Of a stretch of 64,000 nt of DNA, positions 8,663-17,572 are shown piece by piece; the stretch's first letter is position 1; each line of letters starts with the position of its first letter. The DNA comes from Paraburkholderia caribensis. Lineage in GTDB: Bacteria; Pseudomonadota; Gammaproteobacteria; Burkholderiales; Burkholderiaceae. A model generated the notes under the pieces. The model searched no databases, had not been told where the DNA came from, and worked only from the letters and a program-made list of their open reading frames with translations. The stretch lies in assembly GCF_002902945.1 (NCBI RefSeq), contig NZ_CP026101.1:3534001-3598000 (forward strand), in the 5' to 3' direction. The position numbers and the translations under genes are program-made.

Positions 8663-11107
8663 CTAGTTGGCGCCTTCCTCGTAGACGCGCCACATTCCTT
8701 CCAGCGCGTCCTCGAAGTTGCTCGCAAATCTCCGCGCGTCGCACATTGCAGAGGCGAGCACATGCTCGCGCATTCCGGCGCGCAGCGTCGCCAGTGCATC
8801 GACGTTGGCCGCCAGTTCGCGGGCCTTCTCGACGTAGCCATCCTGATCGTCGGAGATCCATTCGCCGAAGCCGGCGGAATGCAGCACGCTCTCGCAGATA
8901 TGGCCAAGGAAGCGGTCGCCCTTCATCGCCACGACGGGCACGCCCATCCACAGCGCTTCGGCCGTCGTCGTGCCGCCCGGATACGGGAAAGGACTGAGCA
9001 CGATGTCCACGTGATGGTACGTCTTGAAGTACTCGTTGCGCTTCGATCCGCCTTCCAGGATGAGTTGCGAGGCGTCGATACCGCGCTCCGCGAAGCGCTG
9101 AAGCGTCGCATCGAAGGCATGCTTGCGGTCGAGTTCGTGCGCCTTGACTAGCAGACGTGAGCCGGGTACCTCGCGCAACACGCGGGCCCACAGATCGAGC
9201 ACGTCATCCGTCATTTTTGCGAGCTTGCCGAGATAGCCGAACGTGACGAAGCCATTGGTTCGCATCGGCAGCGGACCAACGGGAACATCGCACTCCGGCG
9301 GCGTCATGCATAGATAGCCGTCGGGCAGACGCCATGGCTTTTCGATGAAGTGATGCGCTTCTTCTGGCGGCAGCACGTAGCGATCGCCGAGCACATAGTC
9401 GATTTCCGCAATACCTGTCGACGCAAAAAAACCAAGCCACGTCACCTGAATGGGCGCAGGCTTCATCGCGAATACGGGCAGACGGTTGAATGCCGTATGG
9501 CCCGCCATGTCGAGCAGGATGTCGATGCCGTCGTCGAAGATGCGCTGCGCGGCGGCGTTGCGAGAGAGCTTCCATAGCGGGGTCCAGACGTCGAAGAGCG
9601 GCTTCAGACGTTGCGTGATTTCGTCTTCGATGTCGTTGGTCTGGTACGCGATCAGTTCGACCCGCGACCTATCGATGTGACGCAGCACGCTCTCGGTGAA
9701 GATGCCGACGGGATGCGTGCGCAGATCGCCCGACACGAAGCCGACGCGCAACGGTCGTTGCCCGCGTGGCGCGCGCGTATGCGAAAACGGCGTGACTTGA
9801 GAGGCGATACGCTTGCCGAAATAGACGGCGTCGGCGAGATAGTCGCTGACGGGCCGCTGCGACATGCTGGCCTCGCAAAACAGCAGGGCCGTGTGCGCGA
9901 CATCGGCATCGGGCGAGCGCTCAATCGCGCTCCGATAGCTGCTCGCGGCCGCGTCGAGCTCACCCAGCGAGCGCAACACGTCGCCGAGGTTGATGTGCAT
10001 CCGCGACGAGCCGTCCTTCAGCTCGAGCGCCTTGTGCGCATGGTGCAGCGCTTCGCTCGGGCGCTCCGTCTTCAGATACGCGACCGCGAGATTGTGATGC
10101 ACTTCGGCATCGTCGTCCGCGAGCGCGACCGAGCGCTGATAACTGTCGATCGCTTCTACGTAGCGGAACAGTCCGTACCATGCATTGCCGAGCGTCGCAT
10201 AGGCTTCGGCCAACGTCATGCGCGGCTCGGTAGAATGCGCGCGCTTCATGGGCACTGCCGTTGCCGCCCCGCCCAGCCAGGAATCGACGGTCGCCTGCGC
10301 AAGCCGCATCGCTTCGGAGTAATGCATCGCCGCGGCCTCGCGCTCGCCCATATCGCGCAGCGTATTGGCCAGATTGTTGTGCACGCCGGGCCGATCGGGG
10401 TCGAGTTCGACTGCCCTGCGAAGGCTTGCCGCTGCCTCGGCGAGTTCGCCGCGTGCGAGCAGCAGCGTGCCGAGACTGTTGTGCATCAGCGCGCGGTTCG
10501 AATCGAGCGCAATCGCGCTGCGATAGCTGTCGATCGCCTCGTCGTACTTGCCCTGCTCCATCAGCGCGTTGCCGAGGTTGTTGTGTGCGTCGGCGTAGTC
10601 GCGCCTGAACGAAATCGCCTTGCGATAGGCGAGCACCGCGCTGTCGATCTCGCCGAGATCCTTCAGCGCGTTGCCGAGGTTGTTATAGGCTTCGGCGTAA
10701 CCCGGCCGCAATTCGATAGCTTGCGCGCTGCTGCGCATCGCTGCATCCGGCTGACGGTCTTCGCGCAGCGCATTGCCGAGATTGTTGTGCGCTTCCGCGT
10801 AACCCGGATTGAGTGCCACAGCCTCGCGATAACTGTCGATCGCCTGCTTCAGCTGGCCGTGCTCGCGCAATGCGTTGCCGAGGTTGTTGTGATAAATCGC
10901 GTTCGGGAGAATCGCGATCGACTGGCGCATCAGCGTGATGCCCGCGTCGTGCTGTTGAATCTGGCACGCGAGCAGCCCGAGAAAGTGCAGCGCATCCGAA
11001 TGCCGCGGATTGACGCGCAGGATCTCGTCGTAGATCGCCTTGGCTTCGGCGAGCCTGCCGGCCTGATGATGCGCGAGCGCAGTGTTGAGAAGTTTAGCGT
11101 GATCCAC
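8663..11107 (-). CDS. TPR protein with SPINDLY/O-GlcNAc transferase-type catalytic domain (copy 1)
   Basis: An 814-residue protein. Residues 1-405 hold about ten tetratricopeptide repeats with the NNLGNAL core; residues 270-300 interrupt the array with a non-TPR insert. From residue 451 comes the GT41/SPY catalytic region: GFVSGDLRTHPVG with the conserved His465, FGYLGKLAK with Lys628, and SPFPYPGGTTTAEALWMG near 706-722 as the nucleotide-sugar site. GT41 enzymes transfer a single sugar from a nucleotide donor to Ser/Thr of proteins. The start is GTG with AAGGA 6 bases upstream. It is the last gene of the leftward operon. Flagellin is an attractive acceptor from context, not proven. All catalytic motifs look intact. 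Confidence 0.92.
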   Translation of the reverse strand: MDHAKLLNTALAHHQAGRLAEAKAIYDEILRVNPRHSDALHFLGLLACQIQQHDAGITLMRQSIAILPNAIYHNNLGNALREHGQLKQAIDSYREAVALNPGYAEAHNNLGNALREDRQPDAAMRSSAQAIELRPGYAEAYNNLGNALKDLGEIDSAVLAYRKAISFRRDYADAHNNLGNALMEQGKYDEAIDSYRSAIALDSNRALMHNSLGTLLLARGELAEAAASLRRAVELDPDRPGVHNNLANTLRDMGEREAAAMHYSEAMRLAQATVDSWLGGAATAVPMKRAHSTEPRMTLAEAYATLGNAWYGLFRYVEAIDSYQRSVALADDDAEVHHNLAVAYLKTERPSEALHHAHKALELKDGSSRMHINLGDVLRSLGELDAAASSYRSAIERSPDADVAHTALLFCEASMSQRPVSDYLADAVYFGKRIASQVTPFSHTRAPRGQRPLRVGFVSGDLRTHPVGIFTESVLRHIDRSRVELIAYQTNDIEDEITQRLKPLFDVWTPLWKLSRNAAAQRIFDDGIDILLDMAGHTAFNRLPVFAMKPAPIQVTWLGFFASTGIAEIDYVLGDRYVLPPEEAHHFIEKPWRLPDGYLCMTPPECDVPVGPLPMRTNGFVTFGYLGKLAKMTDDVLDLWARVLREVPGSRLLVKAHELDRKHAFDATLQRFAERGIDASQLILEGGSKRNEYFKTYHHVDIVLSPFPYPGGTTTAEALWMGVPVVAMKGDRFLGHICESVLHSAGFGEWISDDQDGYVEKARELAANVDALATLRAGMREHVLASAMCDARRFASNFEDALEGMWRVYEEGAN

Positions 11108-11155
11108 TGTGATCCTTTGGTTCTTCGGAGGCGGGACGAGCGCGCCCGCCTCGCG

Positions 11156-13528
11156 TCATGCAGCTTGCGGCGCGAGGTACTGCGCCCACATGCCTTCGAA
11201 TGCCGCTTTGAGATTCTTCGCGAAGCGCCGCGCATCGCACAACGGCGACGCGAGCGTCTGCGCGCGCAAACCCGCGCGCAACGCAGCAAGGCGCTCGGCC
11301 TGCGCGGCCCACGTGCAGGCCAGCGCGAGATATTCGTCTTCATCGCGCCCGATCCATTCGGCAAGTCCCGCCGCGTTCAGCACGCTCTCACAGATATGCG
11401 TGACGAACCGGTCGCCCTTGAGCGCGACAACAGGCGTGCCCATCCACAGCGCTTCCGCCGTCGTCGTGCCGCCCGGATACGGAAATGGGCTCAGCATGAT
11501 GTCGACGCGGTTGTACGACGCGAGATACTCGTGACGCGGCGAGCCGCCTTCGAGAATCAGACGCGACGCGTCGATGCCCTGCGCGGCGAATTGTTCCAGC
11601 GTCGAACGGCGCGCATGTTCCGCGCCGAGTTCGTGCGCTTTCATCATCAGCTTCGCGTCCGGCACCGCATGCAGAATGCGCGACCATTCGACGATCACAT
11701 TGGGCGTGATCTTCACCAGCTTGCCGAAATAGCCGAAGGTGACGTGGCCATTGAGCGTCATCGGCAGCGGGCCGACCGCCACATCGTCTTTGGGCGGCGT
11801 GAAGCACAGATAGCTGTCGGGCAGCCGCCACGTCTTCTCGACATAGTGCGACGCTTCGTCGACGGGCAGCACGTGCGGATCGCCGAGCACGTAGTCGATT
11901 TCATTCAACCCCGTCGTGCCGAAGTAGCCTAGCCAGCTCACCTGCACGGGCGCGGGCTTCCACGCGAACACCGGCAAGCGGTTGTACACCGTATGACCCG
12001 ACAGGTCGACGAGGATGTCGATACGATCGTCGCGAATCATCTGCACGGCCTGTTCGTCGGGCACGTTCATGAGGCTGCGCCATGCGGTGAAGCGCTGTTT
12101 CAGCCGCGCCGTAATATCGTCTTCCTTGGCGCGCGTCGAATAGGCGATCAGATCGAAGCTGCCGTCCGCGAAATGCTCCATCACCGATTCAATGAAAATG
12201 CCCACGGGATGCAGTTGCAGATCGCCCGACACGAAACCGATGCGCAGCTTGCGTCCATCGTTTTGCGGCGCCGGATGTTCGCAGCGGCGGGCACGCGCGG
12301 CCATGCGCGCGCCGAATTCGCGCGCGGCAGCAAGCGTGACGGAAGGCGGGGTCGGCGCGTGGGTCGCGAGATCGAACAGCAGCCGGTTATGCGCGAGCTC
12401 CATTTCACCATCGAGCGCGATGCCGCGCCGGTAGCTCGCAATCGCGCCCTCCGCGTCGCCGAGCACGCTCAACACATCGCCCAGATTCACGCGCGGCACG
12501 GCTGAATGCGGTTCCAGCTCGACCGCCTTTTGCGCGCTCTCGAGCGCCTCATCGGCGCGGCGCTGCTTGAGCAACGCGACAGCCAGCCGATGGTGCGCAG
12601 GCCCGTCGCGCGGTGAGAGTTCGGTTGCCGTCCGGTAACAGAGGATCGCGGCGTCGAGCTTGTCGCCGTGTTCGTATGTGTCGCCCAGTTCGAGATAACC
12701 CGATGCGTCGTTCGGTGCAAGCTCCACGGCGCGCGTGAGCGATTGCGCCGCTTCATCCCAACGCTTGCGGCCGCGCAGCCATTGGGCGAGCTTGCGGTGA
12801 CGCGCGGCATCGGCAGGCGCGAGTTGCGCTGCACGTTGCAGCGCGGCGATTGCCGCATCCGCGTCGCCGCTTGCGTGCAGCAGCGTCGCAAGGCTGTCGT
12901 GACTGTCGACGCGCCCCGGATCGAGTTCGATCGCGCGACGGAACGCTGCAATCGACTCGTCCGCCTTGCCTCGCCCCGCCTGCGCGCGCGCGAGATTGCT
13001 GAACGCGTCCGCGTAGTCGGGCTTGAACGACACGGCCTTCCCATACGCGAGCACCGCGTTGTCGAGATCGCCGAGATCCTTCAGCGCGTTGCCGAGATTG
13101 TTGTAGGCCTCCGCATAGCCGGGCCGCAACTCGATCGCCCTCGCGCAACTGAGCATCGACGCGTTGGCGTCGCCCGCTGCGCGCAGCGCATTGCCGAGAT
13201 TGTTGTGCGCTTCCGCGTAATCAGGGCGCAGCGTCACGGCATGCCGGTAGCCTTCGATCGCTTCACCGAACTGGCGGCGTCCGAGCAACACGTTGCCGAG
13301 GTTGTTGTAGTAGACCGCATCGGGATTCGCGGCAATCGACGCGCGCATCAACGCGATACCCGCGTCCGCGCGATCCGTCTGGCACGCGAGCAGCCCGGAG
13401 AAATGCAGCGCGTCGGATTGCGCGGGATCGCGCTGAAGAATGGTGTCGTACAGCGTCTGCGCGTCGGCGAGCCGTCCCGCCTGATGGTGGGCGAGCGCTG
13501 CGTTCAAAAGGCTCGGAATGTCGTGCAT
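11156..13528 (-). CDS. TPR protein with SPINDLY/O-GlcNAc transferase-type catalytic domain (copy 2)
   Basis: A 790-residue paralogue of its downstream neighbour: about ten TPRs in residues 1-385, then the GT41 catalytic half starting at about residue 428 with GFVSGDLQLHPVG (His440), FGYFGKLVK and SPFPYPGGTTTAEALWMG. The first repeat is nearly the same as in copy 1 (LAHHQAGRLA), suggesting recent duplication; the middle TPRs differ. The ATG at 13528 is 20 bases after the methyltransferase stop. The open frame continues far upstream, but that part is the methyltransferase read in another frame. The different TPR arrays may select different acceptors. Confidence 0.92.
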   Translation of the reverse strand: MHDIPSLLNAALAHHQAGRLADAQTLYDTILQRDPAQSDALHFSGLLACQTDRADAGIALMRASIAANPDAVYYNNLGNVLLGRRQFGEAIEGYRHAVTLRPDYAEAHNNLGNALRAAGDANASMLSCARAIELRPGYAEAYNNLGNALKDLGDLDNAVLAYGKAVSFKPDYADAFSNLARAQAGRGKADESIAAFRRAIELDPGRVDSHDSLATLLHASGDADAAIAALQRAAQLAPADAARHRKLAQWLRGRKRWDEAAQSLTRAVELAPNDASGYLELGDTYEHGDKLDAAILCYRTATELSPRDGPAHHRLAVALLKQRRADEALESAQKAVELEPHSAVPRVNLGDVLSVLGDAEGAIASYRRGIALDGEMELAHNRLLFDLATHAPTPPSVTLAAAREFGARMAARARRCEHPAPQNDGRKLRIGFVSGDLQLHPVGIFIESVMEHFADGSFDLIAYSTRAKEDDITARLKQRFTAWRSLMNVPDEQAVQMIRDDRIDILVDLSGHTVYNRLPVFAWKPAPVQVSWLGYFGTTGLNEIDYVLGDPHVLPVDEASHYVEKTWRLPDSYLCFTPPKDDVAVGPLPMTLNGHVTFGYFGKLVKITPNVIVEWSRILHAVPDAKLMMKAHELGAEHARRSTLEQFAAQGIDASRLILEGGSPRHEYLASYNRVDIMLSPFPYPGGTTTAEALWMGTPVVALKGDRFVTHICESVLNAAGLAEWIGRDEDEYLALACTWAAQAERLAALRAGLRAQTLASPLCDARRFAKNLKAAFEGMWAQYLAPQAA

Positions 13529-13548
13529 GATCAACGTCCGGGCCGCCT

Positions 13549-14754
13549 TCAATAGGGATGCGACTGTGCGAAGAAATCGACGAGACCGCCGTCGTGCTCG
13601 ATCATCACGCTCTTCGTCGCGATGCCTTCGCGCGTCATTTCGGCAATGATGTCGCGCGCGCGCCATTGAGTCGGAATCACGATCACGTCGACATCGGTTT
13701 GCTTCAGCACATCGCGGAACTCGATCCGCTGTCCCGTGCCGGGCACGAAGGTGCCGACCTTGCCCGGGTCCGAATCGACGACCAGCGGAAAGCGCTCGGC
13801 ATCCGCGCCGAAGTGATGGATGAACGCCGCCGCCTTGCCCGTGCCGCCCCAGATGGCAACGCGCTTGCCCGACGCGCTCAGTTGCGACAACTGCTGCGCG
13901 ATGGCCGCGCGGCTCGCGACGGTGCGCGCGGCAAAACGCGTCGCGGCTTCCGCGCGCGAGCGCGCCTGCGCAGGCACCGCGAGTTTCACGAGCGCGTAGA
14001 CGACTTCGCCGTCGTAGCCGTGATCGAGCGTGACGATTTCGCCGGCGCGCGACATCAGCGCGCGGAACGAATCCGTGGTGAAGTGCGACACATGCTCGTA
14101 GAAGAAGTCGGCGAGACGCTGCGTGTCGAACACACGGTCGATGCACGGCACTTCGGCGAACAGCCAGCTGTCCCTGCCTGTCGATACGGCGCCCCACGCC
14201 AGCGCTTCGATGAGCCGCGCCGGCTCCGTCAGATGCTCGAGCACGTGGCGAATCACGACGGCGTCTGGCTGGAAGATTTTCATGTCGGCGAGCGGCTCGA
14301 ACAGGCGCGGATGAAACTCCACGCCCAGTCCCGTCTCAGGCGTCGCATTCGGATCAAAGCCGATAAAGCGGCCGCCCGGCCGTGCCTGCGCGAGTCCGCG
14401 CACGAAGTGCCCTTCGCCGCAGCCGATTTCGACGACGTTCGGCGCATCGGGCAGGCGCGACAGCACGAGATCGCGCGTGTCCGCGAGATGGCCTTTCCAG
14501 ATGCTGCCGTTGTTGAACATCCGGTTCGGATTGCTTTGATACGGAATGGCGTCGTACTCGAAGCGGTGATTCCACACGTGCGTGCACGACGGGCACTGCA
14601 CGAAATCCTGCGCATGACGCGGCAGCGCTTGCGCGGCATCCGCCGAGCCGGGCCACGCGAGTGTCGCCAGTGTCTGTTCGCCCGCCGGAAAAAAGCGCGC
14701 GGCGACGGTGTTCGAGCAAACCGGGCAAACCGCTTCGATCAGATCGCAACTCAT
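13549..14754 (-). CDS. SAM-dependent C-methyltransferase, TylC3-like
   Basis: A 401-residue protein with the three-part build of NDP-hexose C-methyltransferases: an N-terminal zinc site with two Cys pairs (Cys10/Cys13 and Cys54/Cys57), a Rossmann SAM domain with VVEIGCGEGHF near residue 107, and a C-terminal domain with a second nucleotide-fold motif (VAIWGGTGKAAAF). The family methylates C-3 of 4-keto-deoxy sugars while they are bound to nucleotide; related proteins act in other biosyntheses. Its ATG overlaps the stop of the SDR gene by 4 bases, which indicates translational coupling. With the SDR it could produce the donor sugar used by the operon's transferases. Confidence 0.86.
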   Translation of the reverse strand: MSCDLIEAVCPVCSNTVAARFFPAGEQTLATLAWPGSADAAQALPRHAQDFVQCPSCTHVWNHRFEYDAIPYQSNPNRMFNNGSIWKGHLADTRDLVLSRLPDAPNVVEIGCGEGHFVRGLAQARPGGRFIGFDPNATPETGLGVEFHPRLFEPLADMKIFQPDAVVIRHVLEHLTEPARLIEALAWGAVSTGRDSWLFAEVPCIDRVFDTQRLADFFYEHVSHFTTDSFRALMSRAGEIVTLDHGYDGEVVYALVKLAVPAQARSRAEAATRFAARTVASRAAIAQQLSQLSASGKRVAIWGGTGKAAAFIHHFGADAERFPLVVDSDPGKVGTFVPGTGQRIEFRDVLKQTDVDVIVIPTQWRARDIIAEMTREGIATKSVMIEHDGGLVDFFAQSHPY

Positions 14755-15692
14755 TGCTTCACTACCTTTTTGAAGTACGCGATGGTCTCCCTGAGACCGT
14801 CTTCGAGCGTCACGCCCGGCTCCCAGTCGAGATGCTGGCGGGCCTTTGCGATGTCGGGACGCCGCTGCACCGGGTCATCCGACGGCAGCGGTCGATATTC
14901 GATGCGCGAGCGCGAACCCGTCAGACGCAGCACCGTTTCCGCCAGTTCGCGGATGCTGATCTCGCTCGGATTGCCGATGTTGAACGGCCCCGGCTCACCT
15001 TCGTGATCCATCAGGCGCATCAGTCCTTCGACGAGATCGTCGACATAGCAGAACGAGCGCGTCTGGCTGCCGTCGCCGTACAGCGTGATCGGCTCGCCCT
15101 GCAGCGCCTGCATGATGAAGTTCGAGACGACGCGGCCATCGTCGGGACGCATGCGCGGGCCGTACGTATTGAAGATTCGCGCGACACGAATGTCGACGCC
15201 GTGTTGCCGGTGATAGTCGAAGAACAGCGTCTCGGCGCAGCGCTTGCCTTCGTCATAGCACGCGCGCGGGCCGTTCGGATTCACGTTGCCCCAATACGTT
15301 TCCGGCTGCGGATGCTGCTGCGCGTCGCCGTACACTTCGCTTGTCGATGCCTGCAGGATGCGCGCGCCGCAACGCTTCGCGAGCCCGAGCATATTGATCG
15401 CGCCGAGCACGGCCGTCTTCACCGTCGATACAGGATCGCTCTGGTAATGCACGGGGCTCGCCGGGCACGCCATGTTGAACACGCGGTCCGCTTCGACATA
15501 GAGCGGCAGCCACACGTCATGGCGGATCAGTTCGAAATTCACCTTGCCGATCAGGTGGTGAACGGTCTGCTTGCTGCCTGTGTGAAAGTTGTCGACGCAC
15601 ATCACGTCGTGACCGGCTGCCACCAGCCGGTCACACAGATGCGAGCCGAGAAACCCCGCGCCGCCCGTAATCAGCACCGACTTTGCACTCAC
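14751..15692 (-). CDS. NAD-dependent sugar-nucleotide SDR, UDP-glucuronate decarboxylase-like
   Basis: A 313-residue extended short-chain dehydrogenase. It has the TGGAGFLGSHLCD Rossmann motif, the STSEVYGD catalytic Ser/Thr region and the YDEGK active-site Tyr-Lys. The surrounding residues (GPRACYDEGKR, RIFNTYGPRMRPDDGRV) are those of UDP-xylose synthase/UDP-glucuronate decarboxylase. It would turn UDP-glucuronate into UDP-xylose or a 4-keto pentose in the cytoplasm. The start is a GTG with GGAGG upstream, overlapping the preceding gene's TGA by 4 bases; its own stop overlaps the next ATG. Other SDR decarboxylase or epimerase activities remain possible. Confidence 0.88.
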   Translation of the reverse strand: MSAKSVLITGGAGFLGSHLCDRLVAAGHDVMCVDNFHTGSKQTVHHLIGKVNFELIRHDVWLPLYVEADRVFNMACPASPVHYQSDPVSTVKTAVLGAINMLGLAKRCGARILQASTSEVYGDAQQHPQPETYWGNVNPNGPRACYDEGKRCAETLFFDYHRQHGVDIRVARIFNTYGPRMRPDDGRVVSNFIMQALQGEPITLYGDGSQTRSFCYVDDLVEGLMRLMDHEGEPGPFNIGNPSEISIRELAETVLRLTGSRSRIEYRPLPSDDPVQRRPDIAKARQHLDWEPGVTLEDGLRETIAYFKKVVKQ

Positions 15693-17572
15693 TGCGCCGC
15701 CTCCGCGACCTGCGCGACGCGCGCTTCCCACATGCCGTGCAGCGCGGCTTCCAGATTGCGTGCGAAGCGCGTCGCGTCGCACAGCGGCGAGGCGAGCAGT
15801 TGCGCGCGCAGACTGCCGCGCAGCGCCGACAGCCGTTCGCGATCCGCGGCAAAGGCGGCGGCTTTGTCTACGTAGGCGGCATCGTCGGCGGCGATCCAGT
15901 CGGCGAGGCCTGCCGTGTGACACATCGTTTCTGCAATGTGCGTGACGAAGCGATCGCCGCCCCGGCACAGCACAGGCACGCCCATCCAGAACGCTTCGGC
16001 CGTCGTCGTGCCGCCGCCGTACGGGAACGGGCTCAGCATCATGTCGACACGGCGGTAGGCGGCGAGGTACGCGTCGCGCGCCGAGCGCCCTTCGATAATC
16101 AGCCGCGTCGCCGGAACGCCGCGCATCGCGAAGCGGCGCACGAACGAATCGCGCACGTGCGCGTCGTCGAACTGGCCGGACTTCAGGAACAGCACCGCGC
16201 CCGGCACCTTCTGCAGCAGTGTCGACCACACGGCGACGACATGATCCGTGACCTTCGTCACATTGCCGAAGTAGCCGAACGTGATGTGACCGTTCGCGAG
16301 CACCGGCAGCGTGCCCGTTTCGACGGATTCGGCGGGCGGGGTGAAGCACAGATAGCTATCGGGAAGGCGCCACGGCTTTTCGACGAAATGCGCTTCCTCC
16401 GCTTCCGGCAGCACATGCGCGTCGCCGAGGATGTAGTCGATCGCGCGCACGCCCGTGCTCGCGAAGTAGCCCGGCCACGTGACCTGCACAGGCGCCGGCT
16501 TCCATGCGAAAAGCGGCAGACGGTTATAGGTGCTGTGGCCCGAAGCGTCGATCAGAATGTCGATGCCGTCGTTGCGGATGCGCTGCGCGGCCGCTTCGTC
16601 GCCGACACCGGCGATGCTAGTCCACGCGGAGAACGCGGGCTTGATGCGCGCCGTCAGTTCATCTTCGACATCGCGCGTCGGGTAGGCCACCAGCTGCACG
16701 CGCGAAGCATCGAGATTCGCGAGCACGCTTTCGATGAAGTAACCGACAGGATGCTTCTTCAGATCGCCCGACACGATGCCGACACGCAGCGGACGGTCCG
16801 CGCGCGAGCCCGTGTCGGCGAGCCACGTCGTGAACGGCTGCGCGCGCGCCTCCATGGCTTCGCCGAAGCGCAGCGCTTCTTCCAGATACGCTTGCGGCGT
16901 GGTCTGCTGCTGATAGTTCAGCGCGAACAGCAGGTTGCTGCGCGGCTCCGCGAAATCCGGACGCAGCGCGATCGCGTTGCGCCACGCTTCGATGGCGGCC
17001 TCGAGCTCGTCGAGTTCCATCAGCGTGTTCGCGAGATTGTTGTAGGCGCGCGCGTGATCCGGCTTCAGGTTGATGGCCTGGCAGAACGACTGCACAGCGC
17101 CGTGATGATCCTTCAGCGCGCGCTGCGCGTTGCCGAGGTTGTTGTGCGCGTCGACGTAATCCGGCTGCAGCACGAGCGCCTGGCGGAAACATTCGGCGGC
17201 AGCGGCCGGCCGGTTGTTGGCCTGCATCACGTTGCCGAGGTTGTAGTAATAGAACGCCTGCGGATTGCGCGTGATGGCCGCCATGATCAGATCGCAGGCG
17301 GTCTGGTACTGGCCGAACTCATGCGCGATCAGGCCGAGCAGATGCATCGCATCCGCGTGGTTCGGATCGATCGCGAGAATCTGGCGGTACAGCGTTTCCG
17401 CTTCGTCGAAGCGCTCGGCCTCGTGATGCTCGACGGCCGTCTGCAGCATCGACGCGACCTGCGCCCGCGCCGCCGCGTCGGGCGCTGCTTGCGGCTGCGA
17501 CGCCGCACCGAAATTGGCAGGCGTCGGAATGCGCTGCCACGAGCCGTTCTGATTCTGATTGAAGTCTGTCAT
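15689..17572 (-). CDS. TPR protein with SPINDLY/O-GlcNAc transferase-type catalytic domain (copy 3)
   Basis: The shortest paralogue, 627 residues. A Gln/Asn/Pro-rich leader of about 35 residues precedes five or six TPRs (to about residue 220), and the catalytic half starts near residue 260 with GIVSGDLKKHPVG (His274), FGYFGNVTK and SPFPYGGGTTTAEAFWMG. The usual FGYFGKLxK motif has Asn-Val in place of Lys-Leu, so the position equivalent to Lys628 of copy 1 differs; a later Lys is still present. The ATG overlaps the upstream stop by 4 bases and the stop overlaps the SDR GTG, so translation is coupled on both sides. Confidence 0.91.
   Translation of the reverse strand: MTDFNQNQNGSWQRIPTPANFGAASQPQAAPDAAARAQVASMLQTAVEHHEAERFDEAETLYRQILAIDPNHADAMHLLGLIAHEFGQYQTACDLIMAAITRNPQAFYYYNLGNVMQANNRPAAAAECFRQALVLQPDYVDAHNNLGNAQRALKDHHGAVQSFCQAINLKPDHARAYNNLANTLMELDELEAAIEAWRNAIALRPDFAEPRSNLLFALNYQQQTTPQAYLEEALRFGEAMEARAQPFTTWLADTGSRADRPLRVGIVSGDLKKHPVGYFIESVLANLDASRVQLVAYPTRDVEDELTARIKPAFSAWTSIAGVGDEAAAQRIRNDGIDILIDASGHSTYNRLPLFAWKPAPVQVTWPGYFASTGVRAIDYILGDAHVLPEAEEAHFVEKPWRLPDSYLCFTPPAESVETGTLPVLANGHITFGYFGNVTKVTDHVVAVWSTLLQKVPGAVLFLKSGQFDDAHVRDSFVRRFAMRGVPATRLIIEGRSARDAYLAAYRRVDMMLSPFPYGGGTTTAEAFWMGVPVLCRGGDRFVTHIAETMCHTAGLADWIAADDAAYVDKAAAFAADRERLSALRGSLRAQLLASPLCDATRFARNLEAALHGMWEARVAQVAEAAQ

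Noticed and set aside
9611..11932. A 773-codon plus-strand frame over the TPR transferases
   Set aside because: It mirrors the repeats of the real genes on the other strand and spans two of them; no start signal or domain.
11156..14197. A 1013-residue reading of TPR copy 2
   Set aside because: The first 220 or so residues are the methyltransferase gene read in the wrong frame; the protein starts at 13528.
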